Origin: DASXVX01 sp036504075
GTDB lineage: Bacteria > Bacillota > Sulfobacillia > Symbiobacteriales > Symbiobacteriaceae
Direction: 5' to 3'
DNA length: 29,985 bases
NCBI GenBank assembly: GCA_036504075.1
Contig: DASXVX010000073.1
Location: forward strand, 1 to 29,985
The notes beneath the pieces are model-generated. The model ran no database searches. It had not been told where the DNA came from and saw nothing but the letters and a program-made list of their open reading frames with translations. Shown here in pieces: positions 22,666 to 29,985 of this stretch (within the stretch, counting starts at the first letter, position 1; each line of letters begins with the position of its first letter). The translations under genes and the position numbers were made by a program.

Positions 22666-23138
22666 CGACAACGCGCCTGAGTCGGGTCCCGGTGCCCGCG
22701 GTGGCTGGGGCCGTCGCTCTTCTCGATCAGCTTGCTAAAGCGCTGGCGATCCGACTGTTGCCGGCCAGTGGACTGGTCTATAACACGGGCGCGGCCTTCG
22801 GCTTCCTTTCGGGACATGCCTGGGCGTTGGCCGCAGCGGGCCTCGCGGCAATCCCGCTGCTGCTCGGCATGGACCGGCTCTGGCAGTTCGGACAGGCTGG
22901 GCGCTGGGGGCTGGCCCTGGCCCTCGGGGGTGCGGTGGGAAACACGCTGGATCGGCTGCTCAGCGGGCGAGTCGTGGACTTCATTACGGTGCCGGGGTAT
23001 CCCTTTCAATTCAACCTCGCCGATGTAGCAATCCGTCTTGGCGCGATGCTGTTGCTGTTTGACATAATCAGGCACGCCAAGAGCGAACAGGCGGCCGGAC
23101 GGGCGAAGCTGCAGACTGTGCGGTCGGGATCCCCCTGA
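22662..23138 (+). CDS. lspA: Lipoprotein signal peptidase (signal peptidase II)
   Basis: A 158-residue inner-membrane aspartyl protease that removes signal peptides from prolipoproteins. It has four hydrophobic segments, the NTGAAFGFLSG loop and GGAVGNTLDRL. The two catalytic aspartates are Asp106 in GRVVDFI and Asp121 in FNLADVAI. The GTG start overlaps the TGA of the chemoreceptor-like gene. The window encodes several lipoproteins that this enzyme could process. Its place in a regulator operon is unusual. Confidence 0.93.
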   Translation: MTTTRLSRVPVPAVAGAVALLDQLAKALAIRLLPASGLVYNTGAAFGFLSGHAWALAAAGLAAIPLLLGMDRLWQFGQAGRWGLALALGGAVGNTLDRLLSGRVVDFITVPGYPFQFNLADVAIRLGAMLLLFDIIRHAKSEQAAGRAKLQTVRSGSP

Positions 23139-23181
23139 ATTTGGCATGCGTCCACTACGCGAGAGAGGGAGGGTGAGGCTG

Positions 23182-23356
23182 ATGGAGGCCGTATCTGTCA
23201 TCCTGTACACCCATGCCGGTTGCCCGGGCGGAGCGGCCGCCTGCGTGAATCGGAACTCCCCTCCTGGTGGTGGGCGGGTACATCATGCACGGTTTTGACC
23301 CGGAGGAGTTTGAACGCCTGGAGGCCATGGTGGAAAGGAGAGCGGGTCGTGGATAA
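23182..23356 (+). pseudogene. Broken glutaredoxin-like gene upstream of crp paralogue 2
   Basis: The first frame reads MEAVSVILYTHAGCPGGAAA, matching the glutaredoxin at 11863-12105, then loses similarity and stops. The other frame picks up GTPLLVVGGYIMHGFDPEEFERL, which matches the C-terminal third. About 30 codons in the middle are missing and the frame is shifted. GAGGGAGGGTGAGG remains as a ribosome site. The remnant overlaps the GTG of crp paralogue 2, and may survive to couple its translation. Confidence 0.85.
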
Positions 23357-24038
23357 GCTCGGCTATCTCTCGCGTATCAATATTCTGGAGGTCCTCCCGA
23401 AGGAGGCCCTGGTGGAAGTGGCCAGGGTTGCGGCCATGGACGTCCTCCACAAGGGGACAACGATCATGCAGCCGGGGAGCGTTCCCGAGGTACTGTATCT
23501 CCTGAAGGAAGGCCGGGTCCGCATCTTCAGAGTGAACGCTGACGGCAAAGAGTTTACCACCGCCTTGCTGGGTCCCGGAAACATCTTCGGCGAGGTGGGT
23601 AGCTTTTCGACCGGCACGCAGGGGGCCTATGCCGAGGCTGTAGATGACGTCAGGCTCTGTCTCCTGCGCAAGCCGGACGTGGAAAGGCTGATTCAGCAGT
23701 ATCCGCAACTGGCGATGCGGGTGGTGGAGGTCCTTTCGATCCGGCTGAGGCAGGTCCATGAGTTGTTGGAATATGTGGCGATGGGCGACGTGCGCTCCCG
23801 CCTGCTCTATTTGCTGCTGCGCCTGGCGGCAGAATTCGGCGCGGACGAGGACGGAGACTGGATGCTGATCGCCGCGGAACTGACGCATCAGGACCTGGGG
23901 TCGATGATTGGCGCCACGCGCGAGACGGTCAGTACCACCCTGGCCAGTCTGGCCCGGGATGAACTCGTCCGGACCGGACGAAAGGAGATCTGGGTGCATC
24001 GGCCAAGGGCGAAAGCCGCCGTGGAGCGGCGTTTCTAG
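23349..24038 (+). CDS. Crp/Fnr-family transcription regulator (paralogue 2)
   Basis: A 229-residue regulator closely similar to paralogue 1 over its full length (shared LLYLLLRLAAEFGAD, LLGPGNIFGEVG). The recognition helix GATRETVSTTLASLARD has the same RETVS core, so both proteins probably read the same TGTRA-type sites. There is a single cysteine (RLCLLRKP) and no FNR-type cluster. The GTG at 23349 is equivalent to the GTG of paralogue 1 and has AAAGGAGAG upstream; the frame is open further 5' but overlaps the broken glutaredoxin. The histidine kinase/response regulator pair follows 30 bp later. Confidence 0.93.
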   Translation: MDKLGYLSRINILEVLPKEALVEVARVAAMDVLHKGTTIMQPGSVPEVLYLLKEGRVRIFRVNADGKEFTTALLGPGNIFGEVGSFSTGTQGAYAEAVDDVRLCLLRKPDVERLIQQYPQLAMRVVEVLSIRLRQVHELLEYVAMGDVRSRLLYLLLRLAAEFGADEDGDWMLIAAELTHQDLGSMIGATRETVSTTLASLARDELVRTGRKEIWVHRPRAKAAVERRF

Positions 24039-24068
24039 GCCAAATTGTCGCACGGGGAGGCGCACTCG

Positions 24069-25337
24069 ATGTCCCTGAGGCGGTTGAAACTCGCCGGAGT
24101 CGTCTTGCCGGTCGTCTTCCTGCTGGTGTTCGATTTCATCCGGCACAAGATCTGGTGGGCGGAACTACACACCTGGACGGGAATCATCGTTTCGGCGGTG
24201 ACGTTCACCATCCTTTCGATCGGCTTCAGCCTCGGGCTCTTCAAGCAGATCGAAGAGCTCGACGCGGCCAATTGCCGCCTGCGGCAGGAAGCCCAAGAGA
24301 CGGCCGAGTTCCTGGAGAACCTCATCCACTACAGTGGCGACGGCGTGATCGTCACCGATCTGGACGGGACGATTGTCCGCTGGAACAAAGGGGCCGAGGC
24401 CATTTACGGCTGGACCCCGGAAGAAGCCATGGGTTCCCAAACGCTCATGGTGCCCCCCGAACGCAAGCATGAAATCCCGATGATGATCGACCAGGTCCGG
24501 GTTGGTGGGTCACTGCGCAACTTCGAAACGGTGCGCCTTTGCAAAGACGGGCGCCGGATCGACGTGATGGTGACGGTCACCGCGGTGAAAAATGCCCGGG
24601 GCGAGATCACCGGCATGCTGGGTTTTTCCAAGGACATCACGGCGGAGAAGGCGCTGGAGCGGCAGGCGCAGCAACTGGCCATCCTGGAGGAGCAGGAGCG
24701 CATCTGTATGGACCTGCACGACAGCGTGATCCAGTCCATCTACGGGGTGGCCCTCCAGCTGGAGGACTGCGCCGACCAGGTGGAGGAGGCGCCTCAAGCC
24801 GTGCGGACCCGGCTGGACCGGGCCATCGACTCGCTGCATCTGGTGATGAATGACATCCGCTCGTACATTTTGCACCTGCGCCGTGACGTCAGGACCGACG
24901 GCGACCTGGCCGCCGGGCTTGCCGACCTGCTGAACGACTTTGAAGCCAATTCGCTGGTGCATGGCGACCTGGAGGCGTCCGGCGACAGCAGTTGGCTCAC
25001 CTCCGAGCAGCGCACGCACCTCCTGCAGCTGACCAGAGAGGCGCTGTCCAACGTTCACCGCCACGCGCGGGCCACGCGGGTGAAGGTGACCGCCGATGAG
25101 GACGGAGCCGCCTTACGGCTGACCATCGCAGACAACGGGCGGGGCTGGGACACCGGGGCTCAGGGGACTACCCACCAGATGGGCCTCCGGAACATGGTGA
25201 CCCGCGCCCGGGCAGCCGGCGGAGATTTGCAGGTGGAGAGTTCTCCTGGGGCAGGGGCGGTGGTGCGGGTCGTCGTGCCCAGACTTGGTTCCGCCGCAGC
25301 GTTTGCGAACGAGAGCACAGAGAGGGTGGGGCCATGA
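24069..25337 (+). CDS. Membrane histidine kinase, NarX/DegS type (HisKA_3) with PAS domain
   Basis: A 422-residue sensor kinase. Two membrane helices (about 6-24 and 37-57) are joined by a very short loop, so the extracellular sensor is minimal. A coiled coil is followed by a PAS domain (about 80-195; SGDGVIVTDLDGTIVRWNKG). The phospho-acceptor motif is RICMDLHDSVIQSIYG with His217. The ATPase domain has LTREALSNVHRHARA (N box) and IADNGRGWD (G1). The ATG follows GGGGAGG. It is coupled by ATGA overlap to the response regulator gene. The signal is unknown; the PAS domain may bind a ligand or cofactor. Confidence 0.93.
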   Translation: MSLRRLKLAGVVLPVVFLLVFDFIRHKIWWAELHTWTGIIVSAVTFTILSIGFSLGLFKQIEELDAANCRLRQEAQETAEFLENLIHYSGDGVIVTDLDGTIVRWNKGAEAIYGWTPEEAMGSQTLMVPPERKHEIPMMIDQVRVGGSLRNFETVRLCKDGRRIDVMVTVTAVKNARGEITGMLGFSKDITAEKALERQAQQLAILEEQERICMDLHDSVIQSIYGVALQLEDCADQVEEAPQAVRTRLDRAIDSLHLVMNDIRSYILHLRRDVRTDGDLAAGLADLLNDFEANSLVHGDLEASGDSSWLTSEQRTHLLQLTREALSNVHRHARATRVKVTADEDGAALRLTIADNGRGWDTGAQGTTHQMGLRNMVTRARAAGGDLQVESSPGAGAVVRVVVPRLGSAAAFANESTERVGP

Positions 25338-25996
25338 CCGGACCACTGAAAGTACTGATCGTCGATGATCACGAAGTGGTGCGAATCGGCCTGAGGCAGC
25401 TACTGGAACGGAAGCCGGAACTGGTGGTGGTGGGGGAGGCCGGCACGGCGGCCGAGGCCATCGCAGTGGCGCGGGCGGAGCGGCCGGACGTGGTGATCAT
25501 GGACGTGCGGCTGCCGGATGCCAGCGGCATTGAAGCCTGCCGGGAGATTCGCTCAGGGCGGCCGGCGGCCAAGGTGATCATGGTGACCTCCTACGCCGAT
25601 GACGACGCCGTCTTAGCGGCCATTCTGGCCGGGGCATCGGGCTACCTGTTGAAGCAGGCCCGCGGTCAGGTGCTGGTGGAGGCGATTCTCACGGTGGGCA
25701 CCGGCGGCACGCTGCTGGACCCGACCATCACCCGGCAGGTGCTGGAGCGCATTCGGGGCGGCGGGTCGGTGGCACAGCGGGTGGCCGGGCTATCGGAGCA
25801 GGAGCAGCGGATTCTGGATCTCATCAGCCGGGGCCGGACGAACCGGGAGATGGCCGAGGAGATGTACCTGAGCGAAAACACGGTCCGGAACTACGTCTCC
25901 AACCTGCTGCACAAGCTGAAGGTCAGCCGGCGGTCAGAGGCGGCGGCCATTGCCGCCCGCCTGCGCCCGAGCAGTGGTGCCGGCAGTGTGCAGTAA
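25334..25996 (+). CDS. NarL/FixJ-family response regulator
   Basis: A 220-residue response regulator. The receiver domain spans about 1-125 with acidic pair Asp11-Asp12, phospho-acceptor Asp57 (VVIMDVRLPD) and the switch region MVTSYADDDA. A LuxR-type helix-turn-helix lies at about 148-208 (LSEQEQRILDLISRGRTNREMAEEM, split here only by length). The kinase partner is encoded directly upstream with a 4-bp overlap. Targets are not evident from sequence. Confidence 0.94.
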   Translation: MTGPLKVLIVDDHEVVRIGLRQLLERKPELVVVGEAGTAAEAIAVARAERPDVVIMDVRLPDASGIEACREIRSGRPAAKVIMVTSYADDDAVLAAILAGASGYLLKQARGQVLVEAILTVGTGGTLLDPTITRQVLERIRGGGSVAQRVAGLSEQEQRILDLISRGRTNREMAEEMYLSENTVRNYVSNLLHKLKVSRRSEAAAIAARLRPSSGAGSVQ

Positions 25997-26062
25997 ACCG
26001 CCTGCGAGGGCACACACGAAGGCCCGGTCTGAGCGAGTTATGGTGTTGAAAGGGGAAGCGAC

Positions 26063-26722
26063 ATGCTGCGTAAGACGGCTCTGGCCATGTTGATGACCTT
26101 GATGATGCTGGTGGCTGTGTCCGGGATTGCTAGTGCCCACGCAGTCGTATACCCAAAAACGGCAGTTTCCAACAGCTATCAAGCCTTTGCGCTGCGTGTA
26201 CCTACGGAGAAGGAAGTCCCGACCATCCAATTGCGGGTGGAGATGCCTGCCGACTTTGCCGTATCGCGGGTGCGCCCGTTGCCTGGTTGGACCTATGCCG
26301 TGGAGAAGACGGCGGACGGCAAGGCGATCAAGGCGATCACTTGGACAGGCGGCAAGATCCTGCCCGGCGAGTATCAGGACTTTGAGTTCCAGGGCAAAAC
26401 GGCCGCGAATCCCGGCAAGTACGCGTTCCGGGCGTTCCAGACGTACGCTGACGGTGAGACGGTCGAATGGACGGGTCCGGCGGATGCCAAGACACCGGCT
26501 TCGATCGTCGAAGTGGTGGCCGGTGTCACGACCACGGACGCCCACGGTCAGGAGCAAGCGATCGATCACAAGCCCACCGGCGCCCCTGCCACGCCCCCCG
26601 GTGCACCTGCAACTGCTCCGACGTCGGCCCCGGCCGGCTCCAATCCGTGGACGGCTGCGGCCGCGTACGGCGGGTTCGTCCTGGCGGTCGCGGCGTTGTT
26701 GGTCGCCTTTTGGCGTAGATAG
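26063..26722 (+). CDS. ycnI: YcnI-like (DUF1775) copper-binding exported protein
   Basis: A 219-residue exported protein. The signal peptide ends at SGIASA, and the mature N-terminus HAVVYPKTAV provides the histidine that binds Cu(II) in characterised YcnI. The body has GWTYAVEKT and ITWTGGKILPGEYQDFEF. A Pro/Ala-rich linker leads to a C-terminal membrane helix (about 197-215). It precedes the CopC-CopD fusion by 4 bp, as ycnI pairs with ycnJ in Bacillus. The ATG follows AAAGGGGA. It likely handles copper at the outer face of the membrane. Confidence 0.9.
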   Translation: MLRKTALAMLMTLMMLVAVSGIASAHAVVYPKTAVSNSYQAFALRVPTEKEVPTIQLRVEMPADFAVSRVRPLPGWTYAVEKTADGKAIKAITWTGGKILPGEYQDFEFQGKTAANPGKYAFRAFQTYADGETVEWTGPADAKTPASIVEVVAGVTTTDAHGQEQAIDHKPTGAPATPPGAPATAPTSAPAGSNPWTAAAAYGGFVLAVAALLVAFWRR

Positions 26723-26726
26723 GCCC

Positions 26727-28364
26727 ATGCCGAATCGCTTGAAACCCCTTCTCCTTGCTGTGCTGGTGGTGGGCCTTTCACTGCTGAGCGCGAGGCCTGC
26801 CGACGCGCACGCGTTCGTCGTCAGCAGCAAACCGGGAAACGGCGAGAAGCTCGTGGAAGCTCCCGGCGAAGTTGAGGTCCGGTTTAATGAACCGGTGACG
26901 GCGGAGTTTACCCCCCTGGTCGTGCGCGACGACGCCGGCGCCCGCGTGGACGTCGGCGATGCACGTCTCGACCCTCAGGACCCCACCCTGGCCACAGTCA
27001 GTTTGAAGCCCCTGCGGCCCGGGTTTTACACCGTTGTCTATCGGATCACGTCATTAGACGGTCATCCGGTCGAAGGTGCGATCGCGTTTTCCGTGGGTGC
27101 GGTCACGGGGACCGGCCCGGCGGGGGCAGGGCCGGTCTCTGGGGGTAGTGCGGACCTGTGGGCCGGCCTGGTTCACGGCCTTGTGCAACTGCTGGCAGCC
27201 CTTCTGGCCGGCCTGACCGCCTTCCTGCTGTGCATTTGGCTCCCGGTGGCCGGGAGCGACAGGCGGTTGCGTGTGGAGAGATGGGCTACCGTGGTTGGAG
27301 TCCTGTTTCTGCTGGCCGGAGTCGCGGATGTCAGTCTCTATGCGGTCCGCGCATCGGGGGAGGGGTTTTCCCCCGGCCTGCTGGCGCACGCATACGCAGC
27401 CACTCGTGTGGGGCGAATCTGGCTCCTCCGGACAGGCGTGGCCCTGATTGCGGGTAGCGCGTTGGGATGGTCCGGCTCGGGCAGTTCGGGGTGGAAGCGC
27501 ATAGTACTTTTGATCCCCGGCGCCTTCCTGCTAATGACCCTGACGATGCAAAGCCACGCCATGGCGACACGACAGATGTTGCCGTTCCTGGCCGACTGGA
27601 TGCACCTGCTGGCCGTCTCCACATGGCTCGGTGGCCTGGCGGGTTTTGGCCTGGTGACCGTCCCGGTGTGGTGGAATATGGCGCCGGAGGAACGGAAGCA
27701 ACTGTTGGGTCGGGCGGTCCCGCACTTCTCCCGTGCGGCTGCAGGCGCCGTCCTGCTTCTGACGGTTACCGGCCTGTATATGGCGCTCCTGCAGATTCCG
27801 ACGTGGGCGTTGCTCTTTACCACCCGGTACGGTCAGGCCCTGCTGGTGAAACTGATCCTGCTAATGCCCGCGCTCGGGCTGGGTGGCTACAACCTGTTGC
27901 AGCGGGGCAGCGGCGCGTTCGGGCGGGCCGTTCGCACCGAGGTGGTCCTGGTGCTCGGCATCTTTATCGCTGCGGGTTTTCTCAGTATCCTGCCTCCGGC
28001 TCAGGTCGAATTTGCGACGCGATCGGGTGCCTTTGAAGCAAACGCGATCAGCGATGGCTACAAGATCACCCTGAAAATGCAGCCGAACCAGGTGGGAATT
28101 AACTTCCCGGTCGTCACGCTTGCCGATGCCCGCGGGATACCTGAACAAGGCGCCGGTGTGGCGATTCGCATCGTGATGATCACCCACGACATGGGTGTGC
28201 AGAACCTGACTGCCAGGGAGCAGTCACCGGGAGTTTACAAAGGCGACATGGCTGTCCTGGGCATGGACGGGGAATGGCAAGTGGAGGTCAGCGCCTTGAC
28301 CAGATCGGGCCGGGAAATCCGCCGTACGTTCCAGATTAAGATACTGCCGCCGCTCGTTCGTTGA
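26727..28364 (+). CDS. ycnJ: CopC-CopD fusion copper transport protein (YcnJ-like)
   Basis: A 545-residue protein. A signal peptide precedes the mature start HAFVVSSKPGNGEKL, giving a CopC domain (about 28-128) that ends in YRITSLDGHPVEGAIAFSVG. About eight membrane helices of CopD type follow (about 140-420), including SHAMATRQMLPFLADWMHL with conserved histidines. The last 100 residues are an extracytoplasmic immunoglobulin-like (FixH/YtkA-like) domain. The fusion imports copper in Bacillus (YcnJ). The ATG is 4 bp after the ycnI stop, so they form an operon. The long open frame upstream within ycnI is not part of the protein. Confidence 0.92.
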   Translation: MPNRLKPLLLAVLVVGLSLLSARPADAHAFVVSSKPGNGEKLVEAPGEVEVRFNEPVTAEFTPLVVRDDAGARVDVGDARLDPQDPTLATVSLKPLRPGFYTVVYRITSLDGHPVEGAIAFSVGAVTGTGPAGAGPVSGGSADLWAGLVHGLVQLLAALLAGLTAFLLCIWLPVAGSDRRLRVERWATVVGVLFLLAGVADVSLYAVRASGEGFSPGLLAHAYAATRVGRIWLLRTGVALIAGSALGWSGSGSSGWKRIVLLIPGAFLLMTLTMQSHAMATRQMLPFLADWMHLLAVSTWLGGLAGFGLVTVPVWWNMAPEERKQLLGRAVPHFSRAAAGAVLLLTVTGLYMALLQIPTWALLFTTRYGQALLVKLILLMPALGLGGYNLLQRGSGAFGRAVRTEVVLVLGIFIAAGFLSILPPAQVEFATRSGAFEANAISDGYKITLKMQPNQVGINFPVVTLADARGIPEQGAGVAIRIVMITHDMGVQNLTAREQSPGVYKGDMAVLGMDGEWQVEVSALTRSGREIRRTFQIKILPPLVR

Positions 28365-28414
28365 TGAAGAGAATGCAAGCCGGCACAGGTCACCGGAAGG
28401 TGGCGGAACTTCAG

Positions 28415-28447
28415 CGGGGCCACAGGCATTACCTGTGGCCCCGTTTT
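28415..28447 (+). terminator. Rho-independent terminator after the copper operon
   Basis: A 12-bp perfect stem CGGGGCCACAGG / CCTGTGGCCCCG with a 5-nt loop is followed by TTTTC. It may also serve the convergent rhodanese gene. Confidence 0.9.
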
Positions 28448-28484
28448 CGGTTCGAGAGGTTAGCAGTCGGAAAGGGCCGCCGCT

Positions 28485-29012
28485 CTATGCACAGGGATCA
28501 GTAGGTGCAGCGTCAGCCCCCATGTTCAGCGGGTACCCAGCCGCTTCCCAGGCCCGCATTCCGCCTTTCACGTCCACGAGGTTGGTGTAGCCCAGCTTTA
28601 CAAGGGCGTTTGCGGCAATATTGCTCATGTTCCCGCTGCGGCAGTAGAGCACGATGCGGGCGTGCTTGTCCGCCGGCAGCTTGGCGAGGTTCTCCGACCT
28701 CGTGATCTGGTCATAGGGAATCTCCAGGTCAGTGCCGTCAATGCGTCCTTCAAAGGGGATGTGGACATTGACCAGCACGAAATCTTTCTTCCCCAGCGCC
28801 TGTTTCAGGTCCTGGACGGTCCACTCGAAGTAGCCGGCAGCGTTGCGGGTCGGAGTGGCACCTGAAGCCGGAGTAGCCACGCCGGCGGAGGATTGAGAGG
28901 TGGGTGCAGGCCCGGGTGCAGATGCGGGTTGTGCATTCCTGGACGCACATCCGGCCGTTAGAACTGCGGCGATGACCATGGTGCTCAACGTTACGGCCAC
29001 TGGGTTTTTCAA
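28485..29012 (-). CDS. Rhodanese-domain lipoprotein
   Basis: A 175-residue exported lipoprotein with lipobox LTAGC (Cys22). A Pro/Ala/Ser-rich linker (about 25-58) leads to a single rhodanese domain. The active-site loop is YCRSGNMS (Cys124), and the C-terminal signature is LVDVKGGMRAWEAAGYPL. Such proteins transfer sulfane sulfur or bind thiols outside the cell; the donor is unknown. The start is TTG at 29012 with GGGAGGGG seven bases upstream. It is divergent from the cupredoxin gene. Confidence 0.9.
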   Translation of the reverse strand: MKNPVAVTLSTMVIAAVLTAGCASRNAQPASAPGPAPTSQSSAGVATPASGATPTRNAAGYFEWTVQDLKQALGKKDFVLVNVHIPFEGRIDGTDLEIPYDQITRSENLAKLPADKHARIVLYCRSGNMSNIAANALVKLGYTNLVDVKGGMRAWEAAGYPLNMGADAAPTDPCA

Positions 29013-29315
29013 CGAATACCCCTCCCGGTAATCTGTTATGGGGGTACCTTACCATACCGGAATCTTGCTGTGAATCCCCTTCGGCATAGACCGAAGTCGC
29101 CGATCTGCGGGCCACCTTGCGCCCTACTTCCAGGGTCGGTTGTCCATGTCTAATGTCATCGCTGAAAAGGACCGACCATTCGGCATAGGCCGGGGGGCTA
29201 TTTCCCATAGCTCCCCCGGCCTATGCCATTTATGTACAGATGATCCGCACGTTTGAAACTGAATCTGATTTCCCGCAGGCGGTATAACAGAACCACGAGG
29301 AGAGGTGAAACGGAT
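29013..29315. other. 303-bp divergent intergenic region with two hairpins
   Basis: The region lies between the rhodanese lipoprotein and cupredoxin genes. It holds a small hairpin (29079-29096, CTTCGG/CCGAAG) and a very long one (29182-29227). Both contain TTCGGCATAG. I find no convincing Crp-like site or open reading frame. A TATAAC box lies at 29283-29288 without a good -35. Confidence 0.6.
29182..29227. repeat. 20-bp inverted repeat (long hairpin)
   Basis: The arms 29182-29201 and 29207-29227 pair over 20 bp with one bulged T and a 5-nt TTCCC loop. It has no T-run and is not next to a stop codon, so a simple terminator role is unlikely. Confidence 0.8.
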
Positions 29316-29735
29316 ATGCGCAAACGGATCCTGCTGGGGCTGAGCCTGGTGGCGCTCCTGGCCGGCTGCGGCTCCAAGCCGCCTGTGGAGGAGTTTAAGC
29401 TGACGGGCGGCGGCACTCAGGTCGCCGTGGCCCCCGTCGCAGTCGCTGCCGGCACTGAGGTGGTTGCCATGAAGAACATGAAGTTCGACCCGCCTACGCT
29501 CGAAGTCAAGGCGGGCACCACGGTGCTGTTCCGCAACGATGACCCGTTCGAACACTCGGTCTGGGAGGGCATTCCCGAAAAACTGGGCAGCTACACCCCG
29601 CTGTTCCAGTCGGACACCCTGAAGACCGGCGGGCAGTACTCCTTCAAGTTCGACAAGCCGGGCACCTACCAGATTTTCTGCAACACCGCCGGCCACTTCC
29701 TGCTCGGCATGAAGGCCCAGATCAACGTGAAATAG
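29316..29735 (+). CDS. Cupredoxin (type 1 copper) lipoprotein
   Basis: A 139-residue plastocyanin/azurin-like lipoprotein. The lipobox is LLAGC (Cys18). The copper ligands are visible: His80 in DPFEHSVW, then Cys122, His127 and Met132 in FCNTAGHFLLGM. A single-electron carrier anchored to the outer face of the membrane is expected. The ATG at 29316 follows GAGGAGAGG; an earlier in-frame ATG would spoil the signal peptide. A second cupredoxin-like gene follows 24 bp later, suggesting an electron-transfer operon. Confidence 0.92.
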   Translation: MRKRILLGLSLVALLAGCGSKPPVEEFKLTGGGTQVAVAPVAVAAGTEVVAMKNMKFDPPTLEVKAGTTVLFRNDDPFEHSVWEGIPEKLGSYTPLFQSDTLKTGGQYSFKFDKPGTYQIFCNTAGHFLLGMKAQINVK

Positions 29736-29759
29736 CTTGTCCGGAGGCGATCTGACTCC

Positions 29760-29985
29760 ATGGAACGGCGCGATTGGCGGCGGTGGTTCCAGTTCATGCT
29801 CCTGGCGGCCGGAGCCTTTGTCGTTCTGCTGACGCTGCTGCCTCCAGCCCCGGCCAAGGCGGCCACCGGGCAGCAGCGGGTGGTGGAGATCAACGTGAAG
29901 GCCCGACAGTGGGCGTTCACACCCGGGGTGATCGAGGTGAACCAGGGCGACCTGGTCCGCCTGAAGATCACTTCGGAGGATGTGA
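29760..29985 (+). CDS. Exported cupredoxin-type protein, cut by the window edge
   Basis: The first 75 codons only. A membrane/signal segment (about 10-34, ending APAKAA) precedes VVEINVKARQWAFTPGVIEVNQGDLVRL, the strand pattern of cytochrome-c-oxidase-subunit-II-like and nitrous-oxide-reductase-like cupredoxin domains. The copper-ligand region lies beyond the window, so the exact family is open. The ATG follows GGAGG and the gene is 24 bp after the cupredoxin gene. Confidence 0.75.
   Translation, partial: MERRDWRRWFQFMLLAAGAFVVLLTLLPPAPAKAATGQQRVVEINVKARQWAFTPGVIEVNQGDLVRLKITSEDV

Noticed and set aside
11160..24038. FNR-type oxygen sensor for the two Crp-family proteins
   Set aside because: Each has one cysteine and no N-terminal cysteine cluster, and the recognition helix is of the CRP type.
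26127..26726. A 200-residue N-terminal extension of the CopC-CopD protein
   Set aside because: It overlaps ycnI in another frame and reads as Arg/Pro-rich shadow; a signal peptide begins at 26727.
29069..29084. TGTGA-N6-TTCGG as a seventh Crp-like site
   Set aside because: The second half is poor and there is no -10 box at the required distance.

Overview
The window is high-GC DNA (by eye roughly two thirds G+C) from a Gram-positive-type, endospore-forming bacterium. It carries a germinant-receptor locus (GerA, GerC and three GerB-type permeases), many lipoproteins plus LspA, strong AGGAGG ribosome sites and frequent GTG starts. It also encodes selenocysteine proteins, a NarX/NarL-like two-component pair and copper-handling genes. 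A Symbiobacterium-like high-GC Firmicute lineage fits best; that is inference, as no rRNA gene is present. I saw no tRNA, rRNA, CRISPR array or insertion sequence.

Layout. (1) 1-6843: spore germination. A minus-strand operon gerB-gerA-gerC-small membrane protein is followed by two further GerB-type permeases in convergent, overlapping orientation. (2) 6844-9109: a minus-strand operon of an AhpD-like protein, a DinB-like protein and a GrdB/PrdB-related protein. The first and last genes are interrupted by an in-frame TGA that reads as selenocysteine. (3) 9142-13290: a redox and regulator block with a DsrE-like protein, a thioredoxin-reductase-like flavoprotein, a small membrane protein, a glutaredoxin-like protein plus Crp-family regulator, and NrtS followed by a third selenoprotein. 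(4) 13307-19877: a seven-gene operon encoding a YnjBCD-like ABC transporter, a TVP38-type membrane protein, a YnjF-like CDP-alcohol phosphatidyltransferase and a disulfide-reductase-type flavoprotein. (5) 19897-25996: NAD(P)HX epimerase (minus), then a lipoprotein, a chemoreceptor-like protein, LspA, a broken glutaredoxin copy, a second Crp paralogue and a histidine kinase/response regulator pair. (6) 26063-29985: copper and cupredoxin genes with a rhodanese lipoprotein.

Two results stand out. First, all three selenoprotein genes have the same candidate SECIS geometry after the UGA: a 9-10 nt spacer, an 8-bp stem and a 3-nt loop beginning with G. Second, six promoters carry a Crp-like site (distal half TGTRW, six bases, proximal half YTACV), always in the same orientation. 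Its centre is exactly 41.5 bp (four cases) or 42.5 bp (two cases) upstream of the start predicted from a good -10 box. The two local Crp paralogues share an RETVS recognition helix of the type that reads TGTGA. Together these suggest an autoregulated regulon joining glutaredoxin, DsrE, NrtS plus a selenoprotein, a chemoreceptor/two-component operon and the YnjBCD-like transporter. A redox or nitrogen-oxide stimulus is plausible but is inferred only.
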